Shown: positions 1 to 10,219, counted from the stretch's first letter. The stretch: DNA of 22,058 nucleotides from Lysobacterales bacterium UBA5700 (GCA_002420085.1 DIHI01000134.1:1-22058); one strand, 5' to 3'. Translations and numbers: made by a program. The notes: generated from the sequence alone by a model not told the origin.

Positions 1-1740
1 TTGCACCAGCTTCTGGCCCGTGCCCTGGAACTGCGGGGCGCCCATGTCGAGGCCAACGCGCAACTCAGGCATGCCCTGGATGCGCGGGATGTCGCCGACC
101 AGGAAGCGCGCGAGCGGCGTCTGGTGTATCTCCGGAGTCAGTTTGATTCGGTGCTGAAGGAAGAGCGGATCAAGCGGCTTGAGGCGCAAAAGGAAGTGGC
201 CAGCCTCGAACTGGCGGCGACCGATCGCTGGCGGGTGATGCTCGCGTTCGGGGTGCTGGCGATGCTGGTGATTGCTGGCTTGCTGACCGGCTTGCTGCGC
301 CGCTCGATGCGCGAGCGCCGTCGCTATCGCTGGCTGTCCGAGCGCGATGGCCTGACCCGGCTGCTCAATTACCAGCGGCTACGGCAGCTCGGCGAGCATG
401 CCTTCGATCGCTTCTCGGTCACCGGTCGGCCGTTGACGGCCGTGGTTGCCGATATCGATCTGTTCAAGCAGATCAACGATCGTCATGGCCATGCTGCGGG
501 TGATGCGGTGCTGCGCATGCTTGGTAGCTGGATCAGCGAGGCGGTCGGCGACCGTGGCGAGGCTGGACGCAGCGGCGGCGAGGAGTTCACCCTGCTGCTC
601 GACATGAACGGCGAGGAGGCGCGCCTGCTGGTCGAGCGCCTGCGGGCGGCGATTCGGCCGGTCGAGGTGTTCGATGCATCGGTGGCCTTCACCCTCAGTT
701 TCGGCATTGCCGAGGCCGGGCCGCACACGGGTGATCTCGAACAGTTGCTGCGCGAGGCCGATATGGCGCTGTATCAGGCCAAGCGGCTGGGTCGCAACTG
801 CGTGATGGTTTCGGGCCAGACGGCAGAGGCCGAGCAGGTTTCGATCGAGCATGAGGACGATCGCCAGGGCAGTCTGGTGGTGGTGGGTTGCGGGATACAG
901 TTCGGCCGTCACATCAGCGAACGGGCGGTGTCGGAGATCCAGTGTGCCGATGTCGTGTTCACCCTCGCCGATGCCTTCTCGTCGAATTGCATCCGCGACA
1001 TCCGGCCGGATGCCATCGATCTGTGTCGACATTACGGCGAGGGCAAGGATCGTCGTCTGACCTATCGGGAGATGGAAGCCGACATCATGGCCGAGGTGCA
1101 TGCCGGCAGGCGGGTCTGTGCGGTGTTCTACGGCCATCCGGGCGTGTTTGCCGATGTTCCGCATCGGGCCATTCGACTCACCCGCGAGGCTGGGCTCGAT
1201 GCCCGCATGGAGCCCGGTGTGTCGGCCGAAGCCTGCCTCTATGCCGATCTCGGCATCGATCCTGGCCGTACCGGTGTCCAGTCGATGGAATCGACCTGGT
1301 TCCTGATCACCGAGGTCGCCCTGGAGCCGAAGAGCCTGGTGCTGCTCTGGCAGGTGGCCTTGACCGGTGATCTGGAATGCCGCCGGTTCCATGCCGAACC
1401 GGAGGGGCTGCGCAAATTGGTGATCAAGCTGCTGCGCTGGTATCCACCCGACCACCCGGTGATCCTGTACGAGGCGGCACGACTGCCGTTCGAGCAGTTC
1501 CGGGCCGATCGGCTACGGCTGATCGATCTGCCGCATGCCGAGTTCAAGGAGTACACCACCCTGGTGCTGCTGCCGCTGGCGCCCAGGCCGCATGCGGTCC
1601 AGGCGGTGGAGGATGCGGTCGGTGCCGTCGCCAACGGCAGGGCCGGCGCGTCATCGGCGGGCACGGCCGCCATGCCCGAGCATGCCGAGACGGCTCAGGT
1701 CGCCCGGTCGGCGCTGTCGTCCGACCTCGACCAGCGGTAG
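1..1740 (+). CDS. GGDEF diguanylate cyclase fused to a borosin-type (OphMA-like) methyltransferase domain, 5' partial
   Basis: The reading frame is open at the left edge, so the true start lies outside and residue numbers count from base 1. Residues 1-75 are helical and charged, like the end of a TPR/coiled-coil sensor region. A transmembrane helix lies at about 78-99. A GGDEF domain spans about 111-270, with DxxLFKxxND near 151-160 and the active-site motif GGEEF at 192-196; no RxxD product-inhibition site precedes it. Residues about 291-530 form a tetrapyrrole-methylase-fold domain: a VVVGCG SAM-site strand near 293, YGHPGVF at 378-384, and MEPGVSAE near 403-410. Y345, R351 and Y355 have the same spacing as the catalytic Y66/R72/Y76 of the fungal borosin enzyme OphMA, as I recall it. 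A 49-residue Ala/Gly/Ser-rich tail follows. The gene would make c-di-GMP at the inner membrane and probably methylate a peptide; the substrate is unknown. GGDEF is certain; the borosin assignment is by recognition only. Confidence 0.85.
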   Translation: MHQLLARALELRGAHVEANAQLRHALDARDVADQEARERRLVYLRSQFDSVLKEERIKRLEAQKEVASLELAATDRWRVMLAFGVLAMLVIAGLLTGLLRRSMRERRRYRWLSERDGLTRLLNYQRLRQLGEHAFDRFSVTGRPLTAVVADIDLFKQINDRHGHAAGDAVLRMLGSWISEAVGDRGEAGRSGGEEFTLLLDMNGEEARLLVERLRAAIRPVEVFDASVAFTLSFGIAEAGPHTGDLEQLLREADMALYQAKRLGRNCVMVSGQTAEAEQVSIEHEDDRQGSLVVVGCGIQFGRHISERAVSEIQCADVVFTLADAFSSNCIRDIRPDAIDLCRHYGEGKDRRLTYREMEADIMAEVHAGRRVCAVFYGHPGVFADVPHRAIRLTREAGLDARMEPGVSAEACLYADLGIDPGRTGVQSMESTWFLITEVALEPKSLVLLWQVALTGDLECRRFHAEPEGLRKLVIKLLRWYPPDHPVILYEAARLPFEQFRADRLRLIDLPHAEFKEYTTLVLLPLAPRPHAVQAVEDAVGAVANGRAGASSAGTAAMPEHAETAQVARSALSSDLDQR

Positions 1741-3183
1741 TTCTCGCCATCGAAGCGGCGGGTGCGGTGGCGGAACACGAAGGTGAACTCCGGCCACACC
1801 GTGGTGTTCAGGCCGTCTGCGGTGCGATACCAGCTTGAGCAGCCACCGGTGTTCCAGACCGATCTGGCCAGTCGAGTCTGTAGCCACCGGTTGTAGCGCG
1901 CTTGGGTATCGGGATCGACATCGGCCACCCGATCCGGCCGGTCAGCATGGGTAGCGATGGCGTCGAGCACGTAGCGGGTCTGTGCTTCGATCATGTAGAC
2001 CATCGAGTTGTGGCCGAGCGCGGTATTGGGTCCGGTCATCAGGAACAGGCCCGGAAAACCCGATACCGTCGTGCCCAGGTAGGCTTGCGCACGGCTGCCG
2101 CCGGCCCAGACGGCATTCAGCGTCTGGTCGTCACGACCGACGATCGGGAACGGTGTGCCGGCCTCGGCCGCCTGGAATCCGGTGGCCAGTACGATCGCGT
2201 CGCAGGCATGGCGCCGACCATCGCGGGTGACCACGGCATCACGTTCGATCTTGGCGATGCCGGAGATGTCGAGTTGCACATTCGGCTGGATCAGTGCCGG
2301 ATGGTAGTCGTTCGACAACAGCACGCGCTTGCAGCCGATGGTGTAGTTCGGCACCAGCTTGGCGCGCAGGGCCGGGTCGCGAACCTGCAACCATCGGAAG
2401 GCGTGGGCGAACGGCTGCATCAATCGCAGCAGGGCCGGCATCCGGGTGAAGCCCAGTGCCCAGAGTTCGTGCTGGAGGTATAGCCGCCAGCGATCCAGAC
2501 GTTGCAGCAGCGGCCAGCGTCGATAGGCGGCTCGGCGCCACTCCGACACCCGAAAATCCGGTTTCGGCACGATCCACGGCGGGCTGCGTTGGAACACGAT
2601 CAGCCGGGCCGCTGAACGGGCCAATTCGGGGACGATCTGGATCGCGCTGGCACCGGTGCCGATCACTGCGATGCGCAGGCCGGCGGGGTCGAAACGCTCC
2701 GGCCAGCGGGCGGTGTGAAACGCAGGCCCGGCAAATTCCGACAGGCCGGGAATGTCCGGCAGTTTCGGGCGGCTGAGTCCGCCGGTGGCCACCACCAGTG
2801 TACGCGCGGTGACGGTTTCGCCGGTGCCGGCCAGGGTGACGGTCCAGAGCAGGCGTCGGCCATCGAAACGGGCGTGTTCGACCCCGCAGCCGAAGCGGAT
2901 GTTCGAGCGGACCGAGAACCGATCGGCACACTCGTTGAGATAGCGTTCGATCTCGGCTTGCCTGGGATAATCGCGCGACCAGTCAGGGTTGGCTGCGAAG
3001 GAGTAGCAATACAGGTTCGAGGGCACGTCGCAGGCGGCGCCGGGATAGCGGTTGTCGCGCCAGGTGCCGCCCAGACTGTTGGCCTGTTCCAGCACCTGGA
3101 ATCGTCGACCGGCCTTGCCCAGGCCGATCGCCACGCACAAGCCGGAAAATCCAGCACCGACGATCAGTGCGTCGAGCGGCGGC

Positions 3184-3194
<11 letters not shown>
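1695..3194 (-). CDS. Baeyer-Villiger-type flavin monooxygenase
   Basis: This is a 499-residue NAD(P)H- and FAD-dependent monooxygenase that would insert oxygen into a ketone or oxidise a related substrate. The FAD-binding motif GAGFSG is at residues 13-18, the Baeyer-Villiger fingerprint FxGxxxHxxxWP is at 154-165 ([12 protein letters not shown]), and a second dinucleotide-binding turn (GTGASA) starts near 179. Length fits the family. The ATG at 3194 is preferred over an upstream in-frame start because the FAD motif then lies at the usual distance from the N-terminus. That start overlaps the last 11 nt of hutU, so the two are probably translationally coupled. The 3' end overlaps the convergent GGDEF-methyltransferase gene by 46 nt. 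The substrate cannot be told from sequence; nothing in the family links it to histidine breakdown. Confidence 0.88.
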
Positions 3195-4869
<1,675 letters not shown>

Positions 4870-5294
4870 GGCGGTCTCTCGGGCGGATGCGGTGTGCGGA
4901 TGTCGGTTTCGGCAGGAGTCTCGACCTGACCGGTGCGAGCTGCGGTCGATGGCTGGTGGATGGCTCGTTTCGGTGATCCGGTGGCGACAGGATGGCGGTC
5001 GGGTTCGGGCAGCGCCAGCCGGCTCGGACCGTGGTTGGAGGGTATGGCCAACGGGGTGAATCGCTGCCGGCCAGTATAGGCCGGCTGGCTGCCACGCCCA
5101 ATCGCGCACATGGTTCCAGCCGTGCAGCCTGCCGCTGGCTGGCGTAGGATCGAACTGAGCGCAAGCGGGCCGCAATAGAGCAGCAGGGCCGGAGTCGGTC
5201 ATGCGATCGACGGCGTGACCGGGCGCGCAGATGGGCTCGGACCTGCCGGCGGACGCGGCCGGCGATGGCCGCCATTCGCAGTGAGGAGGACGCC
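4870..5294. other. Divergent intergenic region between hutU and cfa
   Basis: These 425 bases separate the divergent hutU and cfa genes. Short open frames cross it but none has a convincing ribosome site or recognisable protein. The only clear structure is the minus-strand promoter and its inverted repeat near 5066-5101. A TAGGAT at 5145-5150 could be a plus-strand -10 for cfa but has no good -35. About 200 bases would remain as an untranslated leader before hutU. Confidence 0.6.
5073..5101 (-). promoter_or_regulatory. Candidate sigma70 promoter for hutU with an inverted repeat over the -10
   Basis: Read on the minus strand, TTGGGC (5101-5096) and TATACT (5078-5073) are separated by exactly 17 bases. 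The -10 hexamer is the loop of a perfect 7-bp inverted repeat, GCCGGCC-AGTATA-GGCCGGC on the plus strand at 5066-5085. A repressor bound there would block the promoter. The repeat does not look like the HutC operator I know, so the regulator is unidentified. Confidence 0.5.
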
Positions 5295-6419
5295 ATGGTC
5301 GGGATCGACACTGGTCGCCGGCAACTCGAAGACCTGCTCGGGGTGGCCGGGGTTGTACTCGATGGGACGCAGCCCTGGGACATCCAGGTAGACGACCCTC
5401 GACTCCCGCAACGCCTGCTGCTCGGCGGGTCGCTGGCCCTGGGCGAGAGCTACATGGATGGCTGGTGGCAGTGTCGCGATCTCGATGGCCTGTTGACCCG
5501 CCTGCTGACCGCCGGTCTGGATCGGACTCAACATCCCCGCTGGCGCCTCGTCCTGGCCGGCCTGAAGGCGCGCCTGTTCAACCCGCAGAGCCGGCGGCGC
5601 AGTTTCGAAGTCGGCCGTCGCCATTACGATATCGGCAACGATCTTTATGCAGCCATGCTCGGTCGGCGCATGGTCTACAGTTGCGGGTACTGGCGCCGTG
5701 CCGAGACTCTCGATGATGCTCAGGAGGCCAAGCTCGATCTGGCCTGCCGCAAGTTGCAGCTCGAACCCGGCATGCGCCTGCTCGACATCGGCTGCGGTTG
5801 GGGTGAATTGCTGCGGTTCGCGGTCGAGCGGCATCAGGTCGAAGGGGTTGGCGTCACCGTGTCACGCGAACAGGCCGAGTACGCGCGACGCCTGTGCCAG
5901 GGCTTGCCGATCACCATCCACCTGTGCGACTACCGCGATCTCGATCAGGCGTTCGATCGTATCGTTTCGATCGGCATGTTCGAGCATGTCGGTGTCCGCA
6001 ACTATCCAGTGTTCTTCGATCGACTGCGGCGCAGCCTTCCCGGTGATGGCCTGGCCCTGCTGCACACGATCGGCAGCAACGAGTCGGCGACCCGCACCGA
6101 TCCGTGGATCGGTACGTATATCTTTCCGAACTCGATGCTGCCGTCGGCCGCACAGATCGCGGGCAGCGTCGAGGGTCGGCTGATCATCGAGGACTGGCAC
6201 AATTTCGGTGCCGACTACGATCGCACCCTGCGCGCCTGGCGCGACAACATCGAGGCCGTCTGGGAGCGGCTTTCGGTCCGTTATGACCAACGCTTCCGAC
6301 GGATGTGGCGGTATTACCTGGCAGCCTCGATGGCGCTGTTCCGCAGCCGTCGGGGGCAGCTCTGGCAGATCATGTTGTCGCCCGACGGTGTGCCGGGCGG
6401 CTATGTCGCGCCGCGTTGA
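5295..6419 (+). CDS. cfa: Cyclopropane-fatty-acyl-phospholipid synthase
   Basis: This SAM-dependent enzyme adds a methylene bridge to unsaturated acyl chains of membrane phospholipids, typically in stationary phase or under acid stress. The 374-residue protein carries HYDIGNDLY at 110-118, MVYSCGYW at 126-133, the SAM-binding motif [10 protein letters not shown] at 163-172, VGVTVSREQ near 185-193, and the family segment IGMFEHVG. It is close to the length of the E. coli enzyme. The ATG at 5295 is chosen over an in-frame start 30 bases upstream because a perfect AGGAGG lies at 5284-5289, five bases before it. It stands alone; the next gene (nfeD) starts 163 bases later and seems to have its own promoter. 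Confidence 0.95.
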   Translation: MVGIDTGRRQLEDLLGVAGVVLDGTQPWDIQVDDPRLPQRLLLGGSLALGESYMDGWWQCRDLDGLLTRLLTAGLDRTQHPRWRLVLAGLKARLFNPQSRRRSFEVGRRHYDIGNDLYAAMLGRRMVYSCGYWRRAETLDDAQEAKLDLACRKLQLEPGMRLLDIGCGWGELLRFAVERHQVEGVGVTVSREQAEYARRLCQGLPITIHLCDYRDLDQAFDRIVSIGMFEHVGVRNYPVFFDRLRRSLPGDGLALLHTIGSNESATRTDPWIGTYIFPNSMLPSAAQIAGSVEGRLIIEDWHNFGADYDRTLRAWRDNIEAVWERLSVRYDQRFRRMWRYYLAASMALFRSRRGQLWQIMLSPDGVPGGYVAPR

Positions 6420-6503
6420 GCGGCCGCTTCGAGCACACACGATCGATGCTGGCCGGCCGGCCCGGGCGCCCGACCTCGGTGGACATGACCCGCACCGGCA
6501 GGG

Positions 6504-6512
6504 TGTTATGCT
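6504..6512 (+). promoter_or_regulatory. Candidate extended -10 promoter upstream of nfeD
   Basis: TGTTATGCT contains TGn followed by TATGCT, a good extended -10 element, 70 bases before the nfeD start. A -35 is weak: CATGAC at 6484-6489 has 17-base spacing, and a better TGGACA at 6480-6485 is 21 bases away. The same TGTTATG core occurs before fimT. It lies in the 163-base cfa-nfeD gap, which holds no gene. Confidence 0.4.
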
Positions 6513-6582
6513 TGCCGAGCAGGTATCACCGCATGGTCACCGAGCCTGATGCCGCAATCCAGCGTAGACGGAGGCTGTCGCC

Positions 6583-8109
6583 ATGCCGATCCATCGCTTC
6601 GATCCGCCGTGCCGAGGCCCTGTCGGGTTACTCCGGCAGGCGCTGGTTCTGTTCGGACTGATCCTGCTGGCCCTGTCGTCGGCTTCGGTCGGAACCCCCG
6701 GCGGAGCGGCCCAAGTGTTCGGTCCAGTCCACGTGTTGACGATCAACGGCGGCATCGGGCCGGCGACCACGGACTACATCCGGCGCGGCCTGGCAGATGC
6801 GGCCGAGGCCGGGGCGGCGGCCGTGGTGTTGCAGATCGATACGCCGGGCGGTCTGGATGCGGCGACCCGAGACATCAACAAGGCCATCCTGGCGTCGTCG
6901 GTGCCGGTGATTGCCTGGGTAGCGCCCGAGGGCGCCCGTGCCGCCAGTGCCGGCACCTATATCCTTTACGCCTGTCATCTGGCCGCGATGGCGCCAGCGA
7001 CGGTACTGGGTGCGGCAACCCCGGTGTCGCTGACCGGAGCCGGTTCGGAGGGTGATCCTGGCAGCGGCCGGACCGGTGCCGGTCAGCCGGAAGCCGAGTC
7101 CGATGGCAAGTCGGAATCGGGTGACCACGGTCGGCAAACTCGCGAGCAGGATGAGCCAGGACGTGAGGGCACGGAACAGAGCGGCCGGGCGATGGAGCGA
7201 AAGGTGATCAACGATGCCGTTGCCTATCTGCGGGGTCTGGCGGAGTTGCGCGGGCGCAGTGTCGCCTTCGCTGAGGCGGCGGTGCGCGAGGCGCGCACGC
7301 TCACCGCCAGCGAGGCGGTGCAGCAGGGCGTGGTCGAACTGATCGCGGTGGACATCGCCAGCCTGCTCGAACAGGCCGATGGTCGAGCGGTTTCGGTACT
7401 GGATCAGGATCGGGTGCTGGCTACCGCTGGAGCGGTCGTGCAGGTGATCGAGCCGGATTGGCGCAGCCGCCTGCTGTCGGTGATCACCGATCCATCGGTC
7501 GCCTATCTGCTGCTGCTGGTCGGCCTGTACGGTCTGGTGTTCGAGGGCTACAGTCCGGGTGCCGTGCTGCCGGGTGTGATCGGGGCGATCGCATTGCTGC
7601 TGGCCCTGTACGCGCTGCAAGTCCTGCCGGTCAACTATGTCGGGGTGCTGCTGATCGTGCTCGGCGTGGTGTTGATGGCATTCGAGTTGATGGCGCCGAG
7701 TTTCGGCGTGCTCGGCATCGGTGGCGTGATCGCCCTGGTGGCGGGCTCGCTGCTCCTGTTCGATACCGATGTTCCTGGATTCGGCGTGCCGGGCCGGCTG
7801 GTGTTGGGTGTCGGTTTCGCCAGTGGCCTGATGTTTCTTGCCGTGCTCGCGCTGGCGCTCCGGGCGCGCACGCGCCCGGTCGGCACCGGCGCCGAGGCGC
7901 TGCTGGGTGCGATCGCGCGGGTCGAATCGGGTTTTCCGGGGCGGGGTCTGGTCCGGGTCAATGGTGAGGTCTGGCAGGCCGTGTGCGATCAGGCGTTGCC
8001 GACGGGCGTGCTGGTCGAGGTGTGTCGGATCGAGGGTCTGACCCTGCACGTCGCTCCGACATCGGCCGCGCGATCGTCACCAGCGTCTGAGCGTATGGCA
8101 ATGCCGTGA
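6583..8109 (+). CDS. nfeD: NfeD-family membrane serine protease (NfeD1b type)
   Basis: The 508-residue protein has a signal/anchor helix at about 17-37, a ClpP-like protease domain at about 48-260, four or five membrane helices at about 305-425, and a C-terminal OB-fold (NfeD) domain at about 435-490. The catalytic Ser is probably S122 in ASAGTYI, and the general-base Lys K207 in MERKVINDAVAY, by analogy with archaeal PH1510 (S97/K138). Residues about 150-204 are a hydrophilic Gly/Glu/Ser/Asp-rich linker between these two residues, longer than in PH1510. GGAGG at 6570-6574 lies eight bases before the ATG. The slipin gene follows after 69 bases; such proteases are known to cleave stomatin-type partners, so the pair probably works in membrane quality control. 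Confidence 0.92.
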   Translation: MPIHRFDPPCRGPVGLLRQALVLFGLILLALSSASVGTPGGAAQVFGPVHVLTINGGIGPATTDYIRRGLADAAEAGAAAVVLQIDTPGGLDAATRDINKAILASSVPVIAWVAPEGARAASAGTYILYACHLAAMAPATVLGAATPVSLTGAGSEGDPGSGRTGAGQPEAESDGKSESGDHGRQTREQDEPGREGTEQSGRAMERKVINDAVAYLRGLAELRGRSVAFAEAAVREARTLTASEAVQQGVVELIAVDIASLLEQADGRAVSVLDQDRVLATAGAVVQVIEPDWRSRLLSVITDPSVAYLLLLVGLYGLVFEGYSPGAVLPGVIGAIALLLALYALQVLPVNYVGVLLIVLGVVLMAFELMAPSFGVLGIGGVIALVAGSLLLFDTDVPGFGVPGRLVLGVGFASGLMFLAVLALALRARTRPVGTGAEALLGAIARVESGFPGRGLVRVNGEVWQAVCDQALPTGVLVEVCRIEGLTLHVAPTSAARSSPASERMAMP

Positions 8110-8178
8110 TCGGGCCGGCTGTCGAGCCTCGGCTCGGATGATCCGGATGAGCGATTCGTGTCGATGAGGAGTATGCGC

Positions 8179-8943
8179 ATGTTCGATATCACGATCTGGT
8201 TTCCGATTCTGTTCCTGACCGTCGGCCTGCTGATGAGTGCGGTCAAGGTGCTGCGCGAGTACGAGCGGGCAGTGGTGTTCCAACTCGGTCGGTTCTGGAA
8301 GGTCAAGGGGCCGGGCCTGATCATCCTGATTCCAGTGGTGCAGACGATGGAGCGGGTCGATCTGCGCACCATCGTGATGGACGTTCCCGAGCAGGATTTG
8401 ATCTCCAAGGACAACGTCTCGGTCAAGGTCAATGCGGTGCTGTATTTCCGGGTGATCGATCCGCAGAAGGCGATCATCAATGTCGAGCGCTATCTCGAAG
8501 CGACCAGCCAGCTCGCCCAGACGACCTTGCGCTCGGTGCTCGGCAAGCATGACCTCGATGAGATGCTGTCCGAGCGTGACAAGCTCAATGATGACATCCG
8601 CGAGATCCTCGATGCCCAGACCGATGCCTGGGGTATCAAGGTCGCCAATGTCGAGATCAAGCATGTCGATCTCAACGAGACCATGGTCCGCGCCATCGCC
8701 CGGCAGGCCGAAGCCGAGCGCCAGCGTCGGGCCAAGGTGATCCATGCCGAGGGTGAGCAGCAGGCGGCCGAGAAACTGGTCGAGGCCGCCAGGCTGCTGG
8801 GTGCCGATCCGCGCGCGATCCAATTGCGCTACTTGCAGACCCTGACCGAAATCGCCGGTGAGAAAACCTCGACCATCGTCTTCCCGTTGCCGATGGATCT
8901 GGTCGAGCCGTTGCTCGCCAGGATGAAGACCGGGCAAGGCTGA
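8179..8943 (+). CDS. Slipin (stomatin/SPFH-domain membrane protein)
   Basis: This 254-residue protein of the prohibitin/stomatin superfamily has an N-terminal membrane helix at about 5-24, then [14 protein letters not shown] at 26-39, which starts the SPFH domain, and a C-terminal coiled coil rich in Glu, Ala and Arg ([20 protein letters not shown]). Slipins form oligomeric rings and scaffold membrane microdomains. Four in-frame starts are available; the ATG at 8179 is favoured because GAGGAG at 8166-8171 lies seven bases upstream. It is the partner of the NfeD protease just before it. A strong hairpin begins at its stop codon. Confidence 0.93.
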   Translation: MFDITIWFPILFLTVGLLMSAVKVLREYERAVVFQLGRFWKVKGPGLIILIPVVQTMERVDLRTIVMDVPEQDLISKDNVSVKVNAVLYFRVIDPQKAIINVERYLEATSQLAQTTLRSVLGKHDLDEMLSERDKLNDDIREILDAQTDAWGIKVANVEIKHVDLNETMVRAIARQAEAERQRRAKVIHAEGEQQAAEKLVEAARLLGADPRAIQLRYLQTLTEIAGEKTSTIVFPLPMDLVEPLLARMKTGQG

Positions 8944-8987
8944 TCGTGACGGGCGCCGCGCCGCAGGGTTCGGCGCCGGTCACGATC
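8942..8987. terminator. Long hairpin in the convergent slipin/PQQ-dehydrogenase gap
   Basis: A 17-base arm at 8942-8958 pairs with 8971-8987 in 16 of 17 positions (the mismatch is G8951 against G8978), with a 12-base loop. It fills most of the 64-base gap between convergent genes and starts inside the slipin stop codon. There is no T-run on either side, so it is not a classical intrinsic terminator. It may block readthrough in both directions or protect 3' ends. Confidence 0.6.
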
Positions 8988-9007
8988 CGTGTCGGCCGGT
9001 TCTCGGG

Positions 9008-10219
9008 TCAGGGGCTCGCCTCCGGAGCGAGCCGCAGCAGGCTGCCTTGCGGGTCGTCGGTCAGCAGGTACAGCGCGCCGTCCGGCCCGACCTCGACGTC
9101 GCGAATGCGCTGTCCGAACTCGGTCAGCAGGCGTTCCTCGTGGACGATGTTCTGGTTCTCGTCCAGTGTCAGGCGGATCAGCAGACGTTCGGCCATCGCG
9201 CCGATGAACAGGCTGCGCTGCCAGGCCGGAACCGCGCCGTGGTCATGGAAGGCCATGCCACTGATGCCGGGCGAAATCGGCCAGTAGTGGTGTGGCTGTT
9301 CCAGGCCGTCGGCTTCGGTGCCGACCGCTTCCGGAATCGGCTCGCCGGAGTAGTTGATGCCATAGGTGATGATCGGCCAGCCGTAGTTTCGGCCGGCTTT
9401 CGGGATATTGATCTCGTCGCCACCCTTCGGGCCGTGCTCGTGGGTCCACAGTTCGCGGGTCCATGGGTTGAGCGCGGCGCCCTGCTGGTTGCGATGACCC
9501 CAGGACCAGGTTTCCGGCTGAATGCCGTCCTCGCCCACGAACGGGTTGTCCTCCGGCACCCGGCCGTCAGGATGGATGCGGGCCACCGTGCCCATGTGGC
9601 TGGACAGATCCTGGGCGGTCGGTCGAACGCCGCGATCACCCATGGTGATGAACAGGTCGCCGTGGTCGTCGAATACCAGGCGCGAGCCGAAATGGTGACG
9701 GGTATCGAGCTTGGGTGACTGCCGGAATACCACCTCGACGCCGGTCAGGGCTTCACCCTCCAGACGGCCACGGGCAACCGCCGTGCCGGCCAGCGACCCC
9801 TCACCCGGTTCGGCATAACTGAGATAGACCAGGCCGTCGGTGGCGAATTCGGGCGATAGGGCGACATCGAGCAGGCCGCCCTGGCCTTCGGCGACCACCG
9901 CCGGCACCCCCGTCAGTGGTGCCGAGAGACGGCCATCGGTGCCGACCAGCCGCAGGTTGCCGACCCGCTCGCTGACCAGGATTCGGCCATCAGGCAGGAA
10001 GGCCATGCCCCAGGGGTGTTGCAGCGGCCCGGCCACGGTGTGCAGGGCCAGGGCGCCGATCTCGCTGTCGATGCGGGCGACGACGGTCGGTTGTCCGGCC
10101 GCTTGGCTGGCGTCGGCGGCATCGGCTTGGGTCGCGGCTGGTTCGGATGCCGGTTGGCAGCCGGCAAGTGCGATGGCCAGCACGGTCGCGGCGGCCAGGG
10201 GAAATGGGCGTGGCGTCAT
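9008..10219 (-). CDS. PQQ-dependent sugar dehydrogenase-like lipoprotein (YliI/Asd family)
   Basis: The 403-residue protein is a soluble-type six-bladed propeller dehydrogenase of the glucose/sorbosone family, which oxidises aldose sugars with PQQ in the periplasm. It starts with a lipoprotein signal peptide ending LAGC, Cys21 being the lipidated residue. Family segments are HPWGMAFLPDG, GQGGLLDVALSPEF, HHFGSRLVFDDHGDLFITMGDRG-like runs with the conserved His pair, HMGTVARIHPDGRVPEDNPF and YGWPIITYGINYSG. The ATG at 10219 is chosen for the signal peptide and for AAGGAG about eight bases upstream. It overlaps the end of the transporter gene by four bases (ATGA). No PQQ biosynthesis genes are in the window; the substrate is unknown. 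Confidence 0.9.
   Translation of the reverse strand: MTPRPFPLAAATVLAIALAGCQPASEPAATQADAADASQAAGQPTVVARIDSEIGALALHTVAGPLQHPWGMAFLPDGRILVSERVGNLRLVGTDGRLSAPLTGVPAVVAEGQGGLLDVALSPEFATDGLVYLSYAEPGEGSLAGTAVARGRLEGEALTGVEVVFRQSPKLDTRHHFGSRLVFDDHGDLFITMGDRGVRPTAQDLSSHMGTVARIHPDGRVPEDNPFVGEDGIQPETWSWGHRNQQGAALNPWTRELWTHEHGPKGGDEINIPKAGRNYGWPIITYGINYSGEPIPEAVGTEADGLEQPHHYWPISPGISGMAFHDHGAVPAWQRSLFIGAMAERLLIRLTLDENQNIVHEERLLTEFGQRIRDVEVGPDGALYLLTDDPQGSLLRLAPEASP

Noticed and set aside
379..1455. A 358-codon minus-strand open frame over the GGDEF-methyltransferase gene
   Set aside because: The plus-strand protein has recognised motifs throughout, while this frame has none.
868..1740. Splitting the first gene into a separate GGDEF gene and a separate methyltransferase gene
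   Set aside because: No stop or frame change lies between the domains and no convincing ribosome site precedes an internal start, so a fusion is the direct reading; an assembly error cannot be excluded.
5066..5085. Inverted repeat near hutU as a HutC operator
   Set aside because: The arms (GCCGGCC/GGCCGGC) do not resemble HutC-type sites as I know them, so only a generic operator is proposed.
6419..6428. The 10-base palindrome AGCGGCCGCT after the cfa stop as a terminator
   Set aside because: It has no loop and no T-run; a short GC-rich palindrome like this arises easily by chance.
6628..8049. A 473-codon minus-strand frame over nfeD
   Set aside because: Its product is a His/Gln/Arg-rich composition typical of antisense frames, and nfeD has full family features.
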